Assembly: GCA_016808115.1 (NCBI GenBank) | Contig: JAEQBH010001147.1 | Span: 124,001 to 188,000 of the forward strand | DNA: 64,000 bases | DNA from: Tetrastigma voinierianum | Taxonomy: Eukaryota > Streptophyta > Magnoliopsida > Vitales > Vitaceae | Direction of reading: 5' to 3' | In this document: piece by piece, positions 42,812 through 53,399 of the stretch | How the letters are laid out: every line of letters starts with the position of its first letter | How positions within the stretch are numbered: position 1 is the stretch's first letter | The notes under the pieces: generated by a model | Seen by the model: only the letters and a program-made list of their open reading frames with translations | Told to the model about the DNA's origin: nothing | Database searches by the model: none | Position numbers and translations under genes: made by a program

Positions 42812-44353
42812 TAGAATAGTGCCCAAATAAAGTATTTTGAGCCCTATTAGAGATAGGTTTTAAGTGCTTATAGACTTGACCTGTATCAATTAAGCCAATT
42901 TGGAGGTGCTCAGGTCTACTTAGCATCAATATCGAGATATGTGCCGAATCATGAAGATTGAACCCGCCATCGCCATCAAATGAGATCAAAATTCAACGAA
43001 GGAATGATGGGCAATGTAGATGAAAAAAGGATGCAAAGGAGGTGCAAGGTGCGTGAGCGCGAAGAACAGTAAATTCAAAGAAATTTCGCCATGATTTAAG
43101 TAAAATTTCGCCGATTGCGGTACTTTCATAGCCATATCGAAATTTCCTCGCGAAGTTAGCGAAATTTCGCTATATAGCGAAAATCAATGTGCCTAGCGAA
43201 ATTCTTCATTTTCGCTATCTCTCAAATTTTTCGCTAGGCTAGCGAAATTTCATTAATAATATTTAAATTCATCAGGCATAGCGAAATTCCCATTTTCGAT
43301 CTGTATTCTCATAGGCGAGTAAATTCACTCCACTAAATTTTCCTACATAGCTAAATCTCCACCTCGTTAAATTTGTGTAATTAATGCCAAACGACCTCGC
43401 TGTACAGATACTGTCTCCTCAGAATGAGCAAGCAATATGATAGCTTTCTTGTATTTCACACATCAAGCCCTATATAAGTCCTGAACATTTTTGTAACCTA
43501 CAATCTTTTTGCAACTTTTCATTTATGTAAATATCTCCGCAACTTTCATTTTAGGTTTGTCTCTCTTTCTCTCTCCTCTTTCTTTCATTTTTCTAGGTTT
43601 ACTAAAGACTTCTCGAGGATGACAACTCAAGAGATGCTCGTGCCTTCAGTAGCTGAAGAAAGAAGGTAACTAGCTTGGTTTTGGGGCAAGCCAGCAGTTG
43701 TCTCTATGTTTTAAATGCTACGTGTATTGTATTTAGTACTCCAGCCTTTTCAAATTAGGGTTGAATATCATTTAATGTCATTACTTTGGCCAATACTTAC
43801 TATGCTTTAGGTACAAAGGTATACTTATTATTGGGAGTGCAATCGGTTATTCTTAGATGGCCTTTACGAGCCACGAAATGAGGCTTGTGTGCTGTGGTTT
43901 TAAACCGAAAGGGCCGTGAATGGCAAGGCCTCGTGTTGACTCAAACAGGAGTGTTTCTAGGTTAGGGTTTTCTAGTTAAATTAAAGATCCCAAGTATGGC
44001 TTGACTATAGGTTGCTCACATGATGCGAGGATAAAAACCCGAGGACACTTGTTACCCCCATGTTGTCAAGCTAGTGACCTAAACCTTCAAAGTTACCTTT
44101 TCACACTTCACTTTCAGTTTTTACAGTTATTCAATAACCAAACAACTCCCACTGTTTTAAAAACAAAAATCCAAAAATCCAAACTAAAAGCCTCACCATT
44201 TTCAACACTGATGCGAGTCATTCATAGGATGAAAACCCATCCTCGTGTTCGACCCTAGACCACTATGCCGCAAAGAGTTTCACCATGGCAAAGAGGGAGG
44301 AACATAGGAAACAAATTTTGTTGATTCCGTCACCCTACCGTGGCACCTAATCA
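42812..44353 (+). repeat. Athila-like 3' LTR
   Basis: 1542 bp; the left end is worn (TAGAATAGTGCCC in place of TGATTAGGTGCCC), the right end is perfect (GGCACCTAATCA). It has the same palindrome field (43080-43330), TATA and leader as the 5' LTR, with dozens of small indels between them. Confidence 0.9.
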
Positions 44354-45272
44354 ATTGATTGGGGAGGTCAGACGCATTGAATACATGTGAAAATCCTTTT
44401 TGACCATTTGGGCCTTGAAGGCAAAAAGTGGGTCGTGACTGGGACAAACCCTCGATGTGGAGCCACCTATATTGATTTTAGAAAGAGTCACATAACTCTT
44501 GAGGATTTGTTTTATGATTCTGTTGTATTTCTTTTAGAAAGATTTGCTCCAATATTTTATTCCTTTTAGGAAGATTTACTTTATTTATTTTAGAAAGTTT
44601 TTTTTTAGGAGTTACTTTTTGTAATTTAGAAAGTTTCTTTTCCTAGTTAAAGTAGAAATTTGCTTCTTGTAATTTGGGAGTTTCTTTCCTAGTTAAAGTA
44701 GAGTGCTGTTTTTTTATTTAGAAAGTATGGGGCTATATATACTCCCTAATGTAGTCTTTTGAAAATCGGTCAAGCTTAATATTTTCGATATTTCTTTTAA
44801 GAGTTCTCTTGTTCTCTTATCTCTCGGGTGGATTCTCGGGGACGAGTTCGTGGCTTCTCATACCTAGGTGGATTCCTTGGTGGCAAAGTCTTTGTCTGGC
44901 TTATCAATCAACCCGGTCCATAGTTGATTGTGTCGCCTTCCCATCATCTATCTTGTGTGGATCGTTTCATTAACCCGGTAAGTAACCACTCTTGTGCAAA
45001 CTCTACTATCCTCACCATCTCATCTTTTCTCTAAACTTTCCATAACCAAATTTTCAACCTCAACCCAAAACTTTCCAAATCTTGTTCCATACTACTAAAA
45101 TCTTCCTAAATATCCCTTTTTCCCTTATATACCATAAATTTACCTTACTTAACTTAGAAAATCTCCAAAATTCGTCCATAACCGGCTTCAATCTAAGAAA
45201 ACTACCCCAACCCATATTTTCGACTTACCTAATCCTCCTCGGATCATCCATCACGGTCCCAACCTTGCACTC
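44354..45272 (+). repeat. X2 5' LTR, main part
   Basis: Continues from 34778: ATTGATTGGGGAGGTCAGAC through TTTAGAAAGTATGGGGCTAT and CATCACGGTCCCAACCTTGCA. The CATCTATCTTGTGTGGATCG segment and end agree with the 3' LTR. Confidence 0.9.
44734..44741 (+). promoter_or_regulatory. TATA box of X2 5' LTR
   Basis: TATATATA within GGGGCTATATATACTCCCTA. Repeated in X2 3' LTR (about 50030) and X4 (about 24771). It would drive X2 transcription into gag. Confidence 0.7.
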
Positions 45273-45275
45273 CGG

Positions 45276-45288
45276 CGGTATCGAGCTC
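45276..45288 (+). other. X2 primer binding site (iMet tRNA)
   Basis: CGGTATCGAGCTC, the decayed form of TGGTATCAGAGCTC seen intact in X1 at 4407-4418, just after the LTR end and just before the gag start. Confidence 0.8.
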
Positions 45289-45296
45289 AAGGATTG

Positions 45297-46060
45297 ATGG
45301 CTGATCATAAGCTAAAGAGTATTCTTGGTTCCGGAGACAAGAGTCCTAATCATGGTTCAAGTGGTTCTCAATCCTCATTGCAAAAACGCATTGCTGATCT
45401 TGAATTTATGGTTCAGCGTCTACAAAAGCAGATGGCTATCAATGATGATCCTATGGTGACAAAGACCTTCCTGGAAGGTGAAGGTGATGAAAGTTTTGAC
45501 GAGGGAACTGTGCTGCCTAGCCAAGTTCGGAATTACTTGAGGCGCAAGAAGCCTAAAGACAAGCATTCAAGAGAATATGATTATGGAGGAAGGTATGAAG
45601 ATCGATACTACGATGATGATTACTATGAGAAACGTAATAATGATGAAAGTTCTAGATTCAATCCAAAGTTTGATATTCCGGAATTTGAAGGAAGAATGCA
45701 TGCTGATGACTTCTTGGATTGGCTTAATACCGTCGAACGTGTCTTTGAATATTATGATCCCCCCGAGCGGCAAAAGGTGAAGTTGGTGGCTATCAAGATG
45801 CGCAAAAATGCTTCTTTTTGGTGGGAAAATAAAAGAGGCAACGACAGAGAGATGACAAGAAGAAGATTGAAACTTGGGAAAAGATGAAGAAAGAACTAAA
45901 AAGGGAAGTATCTTCCTTTCCACTATCGCCAAGATATCTTCCCTAAAAATTCACTCTGCATGTTAGTAATTTGACCGCGGAGGAGTATTCGTCGAAGTTT
46001 GAAAATTCGATGATCAAAGGAGACTCATAGCAGGTCGAGAGCACCATAGCCCGCTACCTG
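45297..46060 (+). pseudogene. X2 gag
   Basis: Start chosen at MADHKL (45297), directly after the PBS and matching X1. 197 open codons to 45887: a Ser/Gly N-terminus, a coiled-coil-like SLQKRIADLEFMVQRLQKQM, an acidic RYEDRYYDDDYYE stretch and the capsid RFNPKFDIPEFEGRMHADDF, LDWLNTVERVFEYYDPPERQ, KVKLVAIKMRKNASFWWENK. The frame breaks at about 45840; LAGLRVRNSKTAHS-like capsid end is at about 46050-46090. This is the best preserved gag of the X family. Confidence 0.88.
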
Positions 46061-47185
46061 GCTGGTTTGAGGGTTCGAAATTCTAAAACTGCTCACTCAT
46101 AAACTATATAACACTCTTCAAGATGTGATAAAGCTTGCTCTAAAAGTTGAGGCCTCTAAACAAGTATGGGGGTTTTACTTTCACAAATCCATTAAAGAAG
46201 GATTTATCAAGAATTCACTTCAGCGAATCCTAGTAGTGCTAAAAACCAATTCTTAAACCTCAAGTAAAGGTGAAGTGCGCACAAGCCACAGCAAGAGTCT
46301 ACCCATAAGTCAAGGCAGTACTTTAAATGCCACTGATTTGGGTGCGAGAAGGCTTCCTCGAATGTCCTAACCGACGAGTGGTTGCCCTAGTCAAGAATAT
46401 GAAGTCGAGGAAGGAAGACGCGGAAGAGGCACTGAATCTGACCATGAAGATAAGGATGAGCTTGCTTCATGCCCGATCATGGACTTTTAGTTGTTCAAAG
46501 GACAGATAGGGTAGTTTAGGTGAGGAGAATTTGTTGCGTCCAATGTCTTTCAGCACAAAGTGCACATCTACGTATCGTGGTTTGTTTGGTTATTATTGAT
46601 AAAGGGAGCTTGAGAATTGTGTTTCTTGAGATGGTGCAAAACCTTGATTTGAAGATGGATCCACATCCGAAACCCTATAAATTTAGTCAGGCTTCAAGAG
46701 GGTAGTGATGTCAAGGTAAAGCATAGGTGCCTTGTCTCTTTACAATTGGAAAGCACTACCGTGATTTATAGATGGTGTGACAGTTGCTCCAATGGATGTT
46801 TGTCACTAGCTACTTAGGAGTGCTATGGCATATGATAGGAAGGTCATTTATGATGTATTTCAAGAACACTTACACATTCCTCAAGGATGGGCACAAATTG
46901 TCTTAGCACCGCTGAAACCGACAATCGCTCCAAATTCTCCAAACCAGTTAGAGCAAAATTTTTATTGGCCAAAATTAGAGTCGGAGAAAGAAATCGAGTC
47001 GGTTAAGATTTGATGGCCTGTCATGCATCAAGAAACCGAAAGTGAGAAGGAGATCCCAAAAGAAGTAGAGCCAATTCTGGCATAATTTGTTGATGTAGTA
47101 CCTGAGGAGATTCCACATGGGTCAGCTCTTACGAGATATTCAACATCAACACTCGTACTGTGCTCCTGTTTTTTGCCCAATAAAC
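46061..47185 (+). pseudogene. X2 zinc knuckle and aspartic protease
   Basis: KCHxFGHIASECPNRRVV-type CCHC knuckle, present in broken form at 46325-46380, is followed by an acidic spacer and CVQCLSAQSAHLRIV (46530-46580), where the active-site DxG loop is mutated to IDKGS (about 46600). Then come LRWCKTLI/MVQNLDLKMDPHPKPYKFS (46633-46690) and YDRKVIYDVFQEHLHIP (46830-46880). Stops and shifts occur at several points. Confidence 0.72.
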
Positions 47186-47720
47186 CAAATTCCATAGATG
47201 AGTCCTAAACATGAAGAGCTTACAAGACAAGTTGATGAGCTGCTCAACAAAGGGCTCGTTTGAGAGAGTAAGAGCCCTTTGTGCTGCTCCGCCTCGGCTA
47301 GTACCAAAGAAGGATGGATTCAGAGGGATGTGTGTTGATAGTGTGACAAATAACAAGATTACTATTGAATATCGATTTCCATTCCAAGACTCAGATGATT
47401 TGCTGGATCAACTCTATGGTGCGCCCATTCAAGCACATTTGAGAGGATACCATCAAATTGGGGAAGAGGGAAGGAGATGAATGGAAGATGACCTTAAAAC
47501 TCGAGATGGACTCTATGAGTGGACAGTGATGCTATTTGACTATCCAATGCCCCTAAAGACTTTTATGAGGTTTATGAATCATATCCTAAGCCATGCATTG
47601 GAAATTTTGTGGTGGTATACTTTGATGATATTTTAATCTATAGCAAAATTGAAGTGGAGCACTTGGAGCATTTGAGGCAATTGTTCTCTTATTCCTAAGG
47701 AGCACCCATTATTTGTCAAC
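47186..47720 (+). pseudogene. X2 reverse transcriptase
   Basis: LVPKKDGFRGMCVDSVTNNK at 47300-47360, DDLLDQLYGAPI and GYHQIGEE, then DEWKM. The catalytic site YFDDILIYSK is intact at 47618-47647 (YFDD 47618-47629). Frameshifts near 47430 and 47540. The first catalytic Asp motif (KIDLxSGYHQI) is replaced by HLRGYHQI. Confidence 0.85.
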
Positions 47721-48535
47721 ATGAAGAGAAGTGTGACTTCTAAGTGCCGACGTAATCATATTTGGTTATGTGGTTACTAAAGATGGAATTGAGATGGACC
47801 GAAGCAAGCTAGAGGCGGTCATGAATTGGCCAACTCCTAGCTCAATCCATGATGTGAGAAGTTTCATGGGCTAGTATATAGGAGATTTATTCGTGGGATT
47901 TGGCTCTATAATGGTTCCCGTAACTGAATGCTTAAAGGGAGACAAATTCAAGTGACTAGTGTTATCAAGAAAGCTTCGAGTTGATTAAGAAGAAAAATCA
48001 AGCCCCATGTTTGGTTTTACCATTTCAACAAAGTCTTCGAAGTAGAGTGATGCATCTCAAGTTGATTGAGCTGCCCTACATCAGAAGGCAAGTACACCAT
48101 CGCTTTCTTTAGCGAAGTTAAATGAAGCAAAAGGAAGTACTCCACCTATGACAAGGAGTTTTATGCTATCTATAGAGCTTTATTTCATTGAGTCACTACT
48201 TGCTTTACAAGCAATTTGTGCTTTTCTCGTATCACAAGCACTAAAATTCATCAACCACTAGCACAAGTTGAATCGAAGACACGCGACATGGGTGGAATTC
48301 TGCTGCTGCATAACTCACAATCAAGCATAAAGCGGGTGTTCATAACGCAGTTGGGTGGATGCCTTGAGTAGGAGACATGCCCTAGTGACTTCCATGCAAG
48401 TCCAAGTAGTAGTTGGATTCGATGTGTTGGAAAGAACTATACGAGGAGGATGCCGATTTTGGTGAAATCGAAGTGTATGCGCTCGACAAGCCATGATTTG
48501 TAAGGATGGACGGTTTTCTTAAAGGAAAACACTTA
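47721..48535 (+). pseudogene. X2 RT connection and RNase H
   Basis: Fragments of the thumb (VVTKDGIEMDRSKLEAVMNW-like, 47767-47835; VRSFMG at 47858) and RNase H (EVECDAS-like reduced to FEVECISS at about 48030; YSTYDKEFYAI at 48138-48170). Heavily frameshifted; no active enzyme. Confidence 0.65.
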
Positions 48536-49622
48536 TGCATCCCATCTTGTTCCTTGAGATTGAGTATCTCCGATGAGCAGATGGTGGAACATTAGGAGGA
48601 CACTTCGTGAAGCAAAAACCTTAGCTCTAGTGAAGGCAAACTCTTTTCGCCTAAGCTAGAGAAAAGAAATTAAGATTTGTCAAGAAGTGTGTTGTGCATG
48701 ATGGCTAAAACTCATGGAAACAATGCGGACTATATACACCATTGCCAATTCCAAATATGCCATGGAGGAGGTGTAAGCTCGATTTTGTTTTCTGACTACC
48801 CAGAAACACAAAGAAACAAAGATTCGATTCTCGTGGTCGCTGACGTGTTTTCAAAGATGGTTTCACTTTGTACCATGCAACAAGTCTAATGATGTCATGA
48901 CTGCCGACTTGTACTTCAAAGAGATTGTGCGTCTACATGGTATCTCTAAGACTATGGTCGTGATAGAGACTCTAAGTTTCTTAGTCACTTTTGAGAACTC
49001 GTGGAGGAAACTGGGACCCTTTTAATTGCTCAGTACCTCTTATCACCCTAAAACTGATGGAGGTCAAACCGGGTTACTAATGTGGCTTGGGAAATTTGCT
49101 AAGGAGCTATGTGGGAAAGAACGTGAAACAATGGGATTTGATTCTACCCCCAAATCGAGTTTGGCCTACACAGTCCATGCATAGAACTCAGTTCGGGAAA
49201 AAGCCCATTTAAGGTAGCTCCATGGACTAAAACCACCGACTCCATGGAATTAGCACCCCATCCGACTATTCAACAATTTAGTGGAGATGCTGAAGTTAGA
49301 GCCAAAGAGATCAAGAAGTTGCATGAAGAAGTTCGCTTGAAGATCGAGAAGAAGAATGCCAAATATGTGGAACAAGCAAATGTATCGCCAAGAAGTATGT
49401 CGAGGTTTGAGGTCATGACTGGTTCGTACACCTTCGCAAGATAGGTTTCCACCGGAAAGTTTGAAAGCTCAAGACAAGGGTAGATGACCCTTTCAAGATT
49501 ATAGAGAAAATTGAGAGAATGCCTACAAGTTGCGCTGCTGACGACATGAAATTTCTCCAATGTTCAATGTTAAGGACTTGAGGGCTTATCACTATGGAAG
49601 ACTGAGGGGCAAGTCTTTTCCC
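48536..49622 (+). pseudogene. X2 integrase
   Basis: H2C2 zone at about 48590-48720 is poorly preserved. RNKDSILVVADVFSKMVSLC (48811-48870) covers the first catalytic Asp (VADVFSK). DRDSKFLSHF- and YHPKTDGGQT-like pieces follow at 48963-49070. The basic tail AEVRAKEIKKLHEEVRLKIE-like lies at 49270-49345, and DDPFKIIEKIER and VKDLRAYH-like pieces reach the end. The final frame runs to the polypurine tract, as in X1. Confidence 0.75.
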
Positions 49623-49635
49623 AGCTATGGGGGAT
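49623..49635 (+). other. X2 polypurine tract
   Basis: AGCTATGGGGGAT directly before TGATGCAGG at 49636. It corresponds to ACTATAGGGGTTT in X1. Confidence 0.85.
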
Positions 49636-50543
49636 TGATGCAGGAGCTTCTATAAACACATCGAACACTGGGAATAAATACATGAAAATCCTTGACCTCA
49701 TTTGGGCCTCGAAGGCAAAACTGATCGATTCTTGACAAACCCCGATGTGGAGCCACCCGTATTGATTTTAGAAAGATTTGCCATGCAATCTTCTTTGAGG
49801 ATTTGTTTTATGATTCTGCTGTATTTCTTTTAGAAATATTTGCTCCAATATTTTATTCTATCCCTTTTAGGAAGATTTGCTTTATTTATTTTAGAAAGTT
49901 TTCTTTTAGGAGTTGTTTTTTGTAATTTAGAAAGTTTCTTTTCCTAGTTAAAGTAGAAGTTGCTTTTTGTAATTTAGAAAGTCCTTCCTAGTTAAAGTGT
50001 AAGTCGCTTTTCGATGAGCATGGGGCCATATATACCCCCTAATGTAGTCTTTGAAAATCATTCAAGTTTAATAATATTTTCAAATTTCTCTTTTAAGAGT
50101 TCTCTTGCTCCTCTTATCTCGTGGATTCCCTTGGGGACGGTAGTTCGTGGCTTCATACCTAGGTGGATTCTCGCGGCGAAGTCTTTGTTCTGGCTTATCA
50201 ATCAACCCGTCCATAGTTGATTGTACCTTCACTCCATCATCTATCTCGGTGGATCGTTTCATTAACTCGCAAGTAACCACTCTTGTGCAAACTCTACTAT
50301 CCTCACCATCTCATATTTTCTAAAATTTTCAACCTCAACCCAAAAACTTTCCAAATCTGCTCCATATTAATAAAACCTTCCTAAATATCCCTTTCCCCTT
50401 ATATACCATAAATTTACCTTCTTAACTTAGAAAATCTCCAAAATTCGTCCATAACCTATTTTGACCCAAGAAAACTACCCCAAACCCATATTTTGACTTA
50501 CCTAAACTTCTGGATCATCCATCACTGTCCCAACCTTGCATCA
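49636..50543 (+). repeat. X2 3' LTR
   Basis: 908 bp, TGATGCAGGAGCTTCTATAA to CCCAACCTTGCATCA, both ends intact and followed by the CATAC duplication. It lacks about 60 bp near its start (after GAACACTGGGAAT, joining to AAATACATG). Confidence 0.93.
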
Positions 50544-51650
50544 CATACTAGGCGGTAATGCCAATCGGTACGCTACTATGCCCTCGAAGGGCCTGATAAA
50601 CCTCGGCGAAATCTTTCTCCGCTTGTCAAACCTGACCACTCCTCTCTTGGGTATCACCTTCAAGAAGACGTGATCACCCACCTCGAACTCTAGAGGTCGA
50701 CGTCAGGATGTCGGCCGCAGCTCTTCACCGACTCGAGCCAGGAGAAGACGCGCCATTATATCAAACCCACCTCTCTCCGAGGTCTCTAATAAGATCCGAC
50801 CACCGGGACGGGCTCTCTCCCACTCGTCCAGCCAGGGAATCGATGATCGGCATGGCCTCCCCGTACAAAGTCCCGTAGGTGCCATCTATATACTCGCTTG
50901 ATAACTCGCTTGTCAGAGCGTAATTTCCAACTACTCCCATGATCCAGACATGCTCACAAAGATGTCCTTTTAAAATCAGGGGGGATGGTCCTCTCCGACT
51001 GACCATCTGTCTCCGAATGAAATGTAGTGCTCATAGTCAATTGTGTCCCCATGGCCTTCTGGAAGCTCTTCCAAAAGTGTGTCGTAAATCTAGGATCTCT
51101 ATCCGACACTATGGACACTGGCACTCCATGTAGCTCGGACAATCTCTCGGATATACAACCGGTAGAATTCCTCCAGTGTGAAGGTCATCTGCACGGCTAG
51201 AAAATGTGCCAACTTTGTCAGTCGGTCCACTATCACCTATACCACATCATGCCTCCGCGGTGTCCTTGGCAAGTGGATCAAAAAATCCATCGTGACATGC
51301 TCCTACTTCCACTCAGCCACCTCCAATGGCTGGAGTAGTCCTGCTAGCTTCTAGTGCTCAGGCTTAACCTGCTGACACGTGAGGCATCGTCGAACAAAGT
51401 CTCCGACGTGTCTTTTCATCTCGCTCTAGTAGTACTAACGACGAAGATCATGATACATCTTCATGCCACTTTGATGCACAGCAAATCGAGAGCAGTCAAA
51501 CTCCCTAAGGATCTCTTCTCTCATATCTATCAACTGGGAACCACTACTCATCCTCTATACCTAAGACTACTCATCCGCGGTGGGATGGTCCAAATTCTTC
51601 ATCACCCGCACCTAACTAAGACACCGGTCCCCGATAGACATCTACATCCC
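50544..51650 (-). pseudogene. Z3 integrase, proximal piece
   Basis: Minus strand from 51650: CC of the H2C2 module (FVRRCLTCQQVKPEH, about 51425-51355), VDRLTK with the first catalytic Asp (about 51225), GVPVSIVSDRDPRFTTHFWK with the second, MSTTFHSETDGQSERTI with the catalytic Glu (51142-50954), then GRPCRSSIPW and the GPF-type module RPLEFEVGDHVFLKVIPKRG (about 50700-50600) up to YRLALPP at 50544. All three D,D,E residues are visible but spread over frames. Continues at 34714 beyond X2. Confidence 0.85.
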
Positions 51651-52462
51651 ACGGCCCCACCCAGGACTCCGATCACTCGCTCAATAAGGATCTGCGTAGC
51701 TACTAAACTCCCAAAGTACCATGAGCCTACTCGCATAATCGGTAGGGCCTCGAATCGTCCTACGCCTCGAAAGCATCTACCACTCCCGGGAAGCTATACT
51801 AACCAATTCTCCCCATGACTTCCGACTTAGTGCATCAGCCACCACATTTTCCTTACCAGGGTGGTAATGCAAAGTGAAGTCGTAATCCTCTAAGAACTCC
51901 ATCCACCAGCGTTGCCTCATATTGAGGTCCCGCTGCATGAAGATGTACCTCAAACTTTTGTGGTTTGAATACACCTAAACTGCTCATCGGATAGGTAGTG
52001 GCGCCAAATCTTCAAGGCAAAGACTATGAACGCCAACTCTATGTCATGTGTGGGGTAATTCTACTCATGATTCTTCAACTGGCGGGAAACATAAGCTACT
52101 ACCCTCCCGTACAGCATCAGAATGCATCCCAGTCCGACCTTCAAGGTGTCACAATACATTGTGTACCTCTGTCCCCTCTCTAAGACTATCAGAATAGGAA
52201 TTGTAGTAAGCCTCCTCTTCAATTCCTGGAATGCCTTCTCGCACCGATCATTCCACTCAAACTTGACCTCCTTCCGGGTTAGTCTCATAGGTGCTGCTAG
52301 TCGGGAGAAATCCTCAATGAACCTCCTATAGTACCTTGCCAATCCCAAGAAACTACATATCTCAAGGACTGACTTCGGCCTCTCCCACCTCATCACAACC
52401 TCTACCTTTTTGGGGTCCACTAACATGCCTGAAGCTGACACTACGTGTCCCAAGAATCTCAC
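51651..52462 (-). pseudogene. Z3 RT connection and RNase H
   Basis: Frame 52462-52061 (133 codons): MRFLGHVVSASGMLVDPKKV, LEICSFLGLARYYRRFIEDF, EKAFQELKRRLTTIPILIVL and the RNase H start YTMYCDTLKVGLGCILM, where the usual D-A-S is changed to D-T-L. Then 51974-51777 holds NHKSLRYIFMQRDLNMRQRW and YHPGKENVVADALSRKSWGE, the RNase H end. A short frame break lies between. Confidence 0.88.
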
Positions 52463-53100
52463 CTTAGTAAGCCAAAACTCGCACTTACTGAACTTGACGG
52501 GGAGTATATCAAAATATCATCTACAAAGACCACGACAAACTAATTCAGATGAGGTTGGAATACCCTATGCATGAGATCCATGAAGGCCACTGGCACATTC
52601 ATCAATCCAAAGGGCATCACTGTGAACTCAAAGTGCTCATATCGCGTCCTGAACATTGTCTTAGGGATATTCGCCTCCCTAACTCTCAACTTATGGTAAC
52701 CGGTGCGAAGGTCTATCTTGGAGTAGACTCTCGCCCCTCTCAACTTATTAAATAAGTCATCAATCCTCGATAATGGATACCGTTTCTTTATCGTAACCCT
52801 GTTCAACTATCGGTAGTCAATGCACAATCAAAGGGTCTTGTCTTTCTTCTTTGCAAACAAAACCGGAGCGCCCCATGGTGAAGTGCTCGGTCTAATGAAT
52901 CCCTTATCTAGCAACTCCTGTATCTGGACCTTGAGTTCCTACAACTTAACTAGTGCCATACTATGTAGAATCATAAAGATGGGCGACGTGCCAGGGTGTG
53001 ACTCAATACAGAAGTCTACATCCCTTTGCGAAGGTAATCCCGACAGCTCATCTGGAAAAACATCCTCATAATCGCGGACTATCGGAGGGAGATCTAAGTC
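52463..53100 (-). pseudogene. Z3 reverse transcriptase
   Basis: Minus strand: RT entry (ELQELLDKGFIRPSTSPWGA-like, 52930-52860), RVTIKKRYPLSRIDDLFNKL, RGARVYSKIDLRTGYHKLRV (first catalytic Asp), TMFRTRYEHFEFTVMPFGLM, then FVVVFVDDILIYS with the VDD site at plus 52516-52524. Frame 52806-52540 is 88 codons. Small shifts break the chain near 52535 and 52820, but the key residues survive. Confidence 0.9.
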
Positions 53101-53399
53101 CTATCTCACCTCGTCTTCCAGGGTAAGGCTTGCTAGCCAACCCATCAACCGGTCCGCGGCCATCCGGAATCGCACACGGGCCAGGGGGCAGTTAGCTTGT
53201 CCCCTGAAATGTAACACGAGTACCGGTCCCGTGTGGGCAAGAACCCCTCCACGCCATAATCGATGACAACTTGGTATGCCGTCAACCAATCCATCCCAAG
53301 GATGACGTCGAACTCTAACATGTCCATGACCCTCAGGTCCACTGTGAGTATGATCATATAGATCTCTAACTCGCAACCCCGACATATCGTGATCCACAC
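53101..53399 (-). pseudogene. Z3 protease C-terminal half
   Basis: RRSVWITICRGCELEIYMII-like start, then VMDMLEFDVILGMDWLTAYQ at about 53320-53262 (ILGMDWL is the conserved flap/ILG end of this protease) and YGVEGFLPTRDRYSCYISGD. The active-site half is at 55280-55003, separated by a solo Athila LTR. Confidence 0.88.

Larger units (their letters stand above)
34779..44353 (+). mobile_element. Athila-like Ty3/Gypsy element lacking RT, RNase H and integrase
   Basis: LTRs 34779-36363 and 42812-44353. Outer ends TGATTAGGTGCC and GGCACCTAATCA are a perfect inverted repeat. Target duplication is ATTGG (34774-34778) against ATTG (44354-44357, one G lost). An Asp-type PBS, Athila-type gag and protease are present, then a GC-rich third coding region and a 1.3 kb non-coding tail. 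RT, RNase H and integrase, normally about 3 kb between protease and the third region, are not found, so the copy was non-autonomous or later deleted. Total 9.6 kb. Confidence 0.9.
34715..50543 (+). mobile_element. X2, full-length X-family LTR retrotransposon hosting an Athila-like element
   Basis: 5' LTR 34715-34778 plus 44354-45272, interior 45273-49635, 3' LTR 49636-50543. CATAC at 34710-34714 and 50544-50548 is an exact target-site duplication in the Z3 integrase tail. The interior has an iMet-like PBS, gag, zinc knuckle, protease, RT with YFDD, RNase H and integrase in Gypsy order. About 6.3 kb once the Athila passenger is removed. It is the only X copy with recognisable pol, so it represents the autonomous form of X1, X3 and X4. 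Confidence 0.93.

Noticed and set aside
51354..51818. 154-codon plus-strand frame
   Set aside because: Antisense shadow of the Z3 integrase and RNase H region, which has clear motifs on the minus strand.
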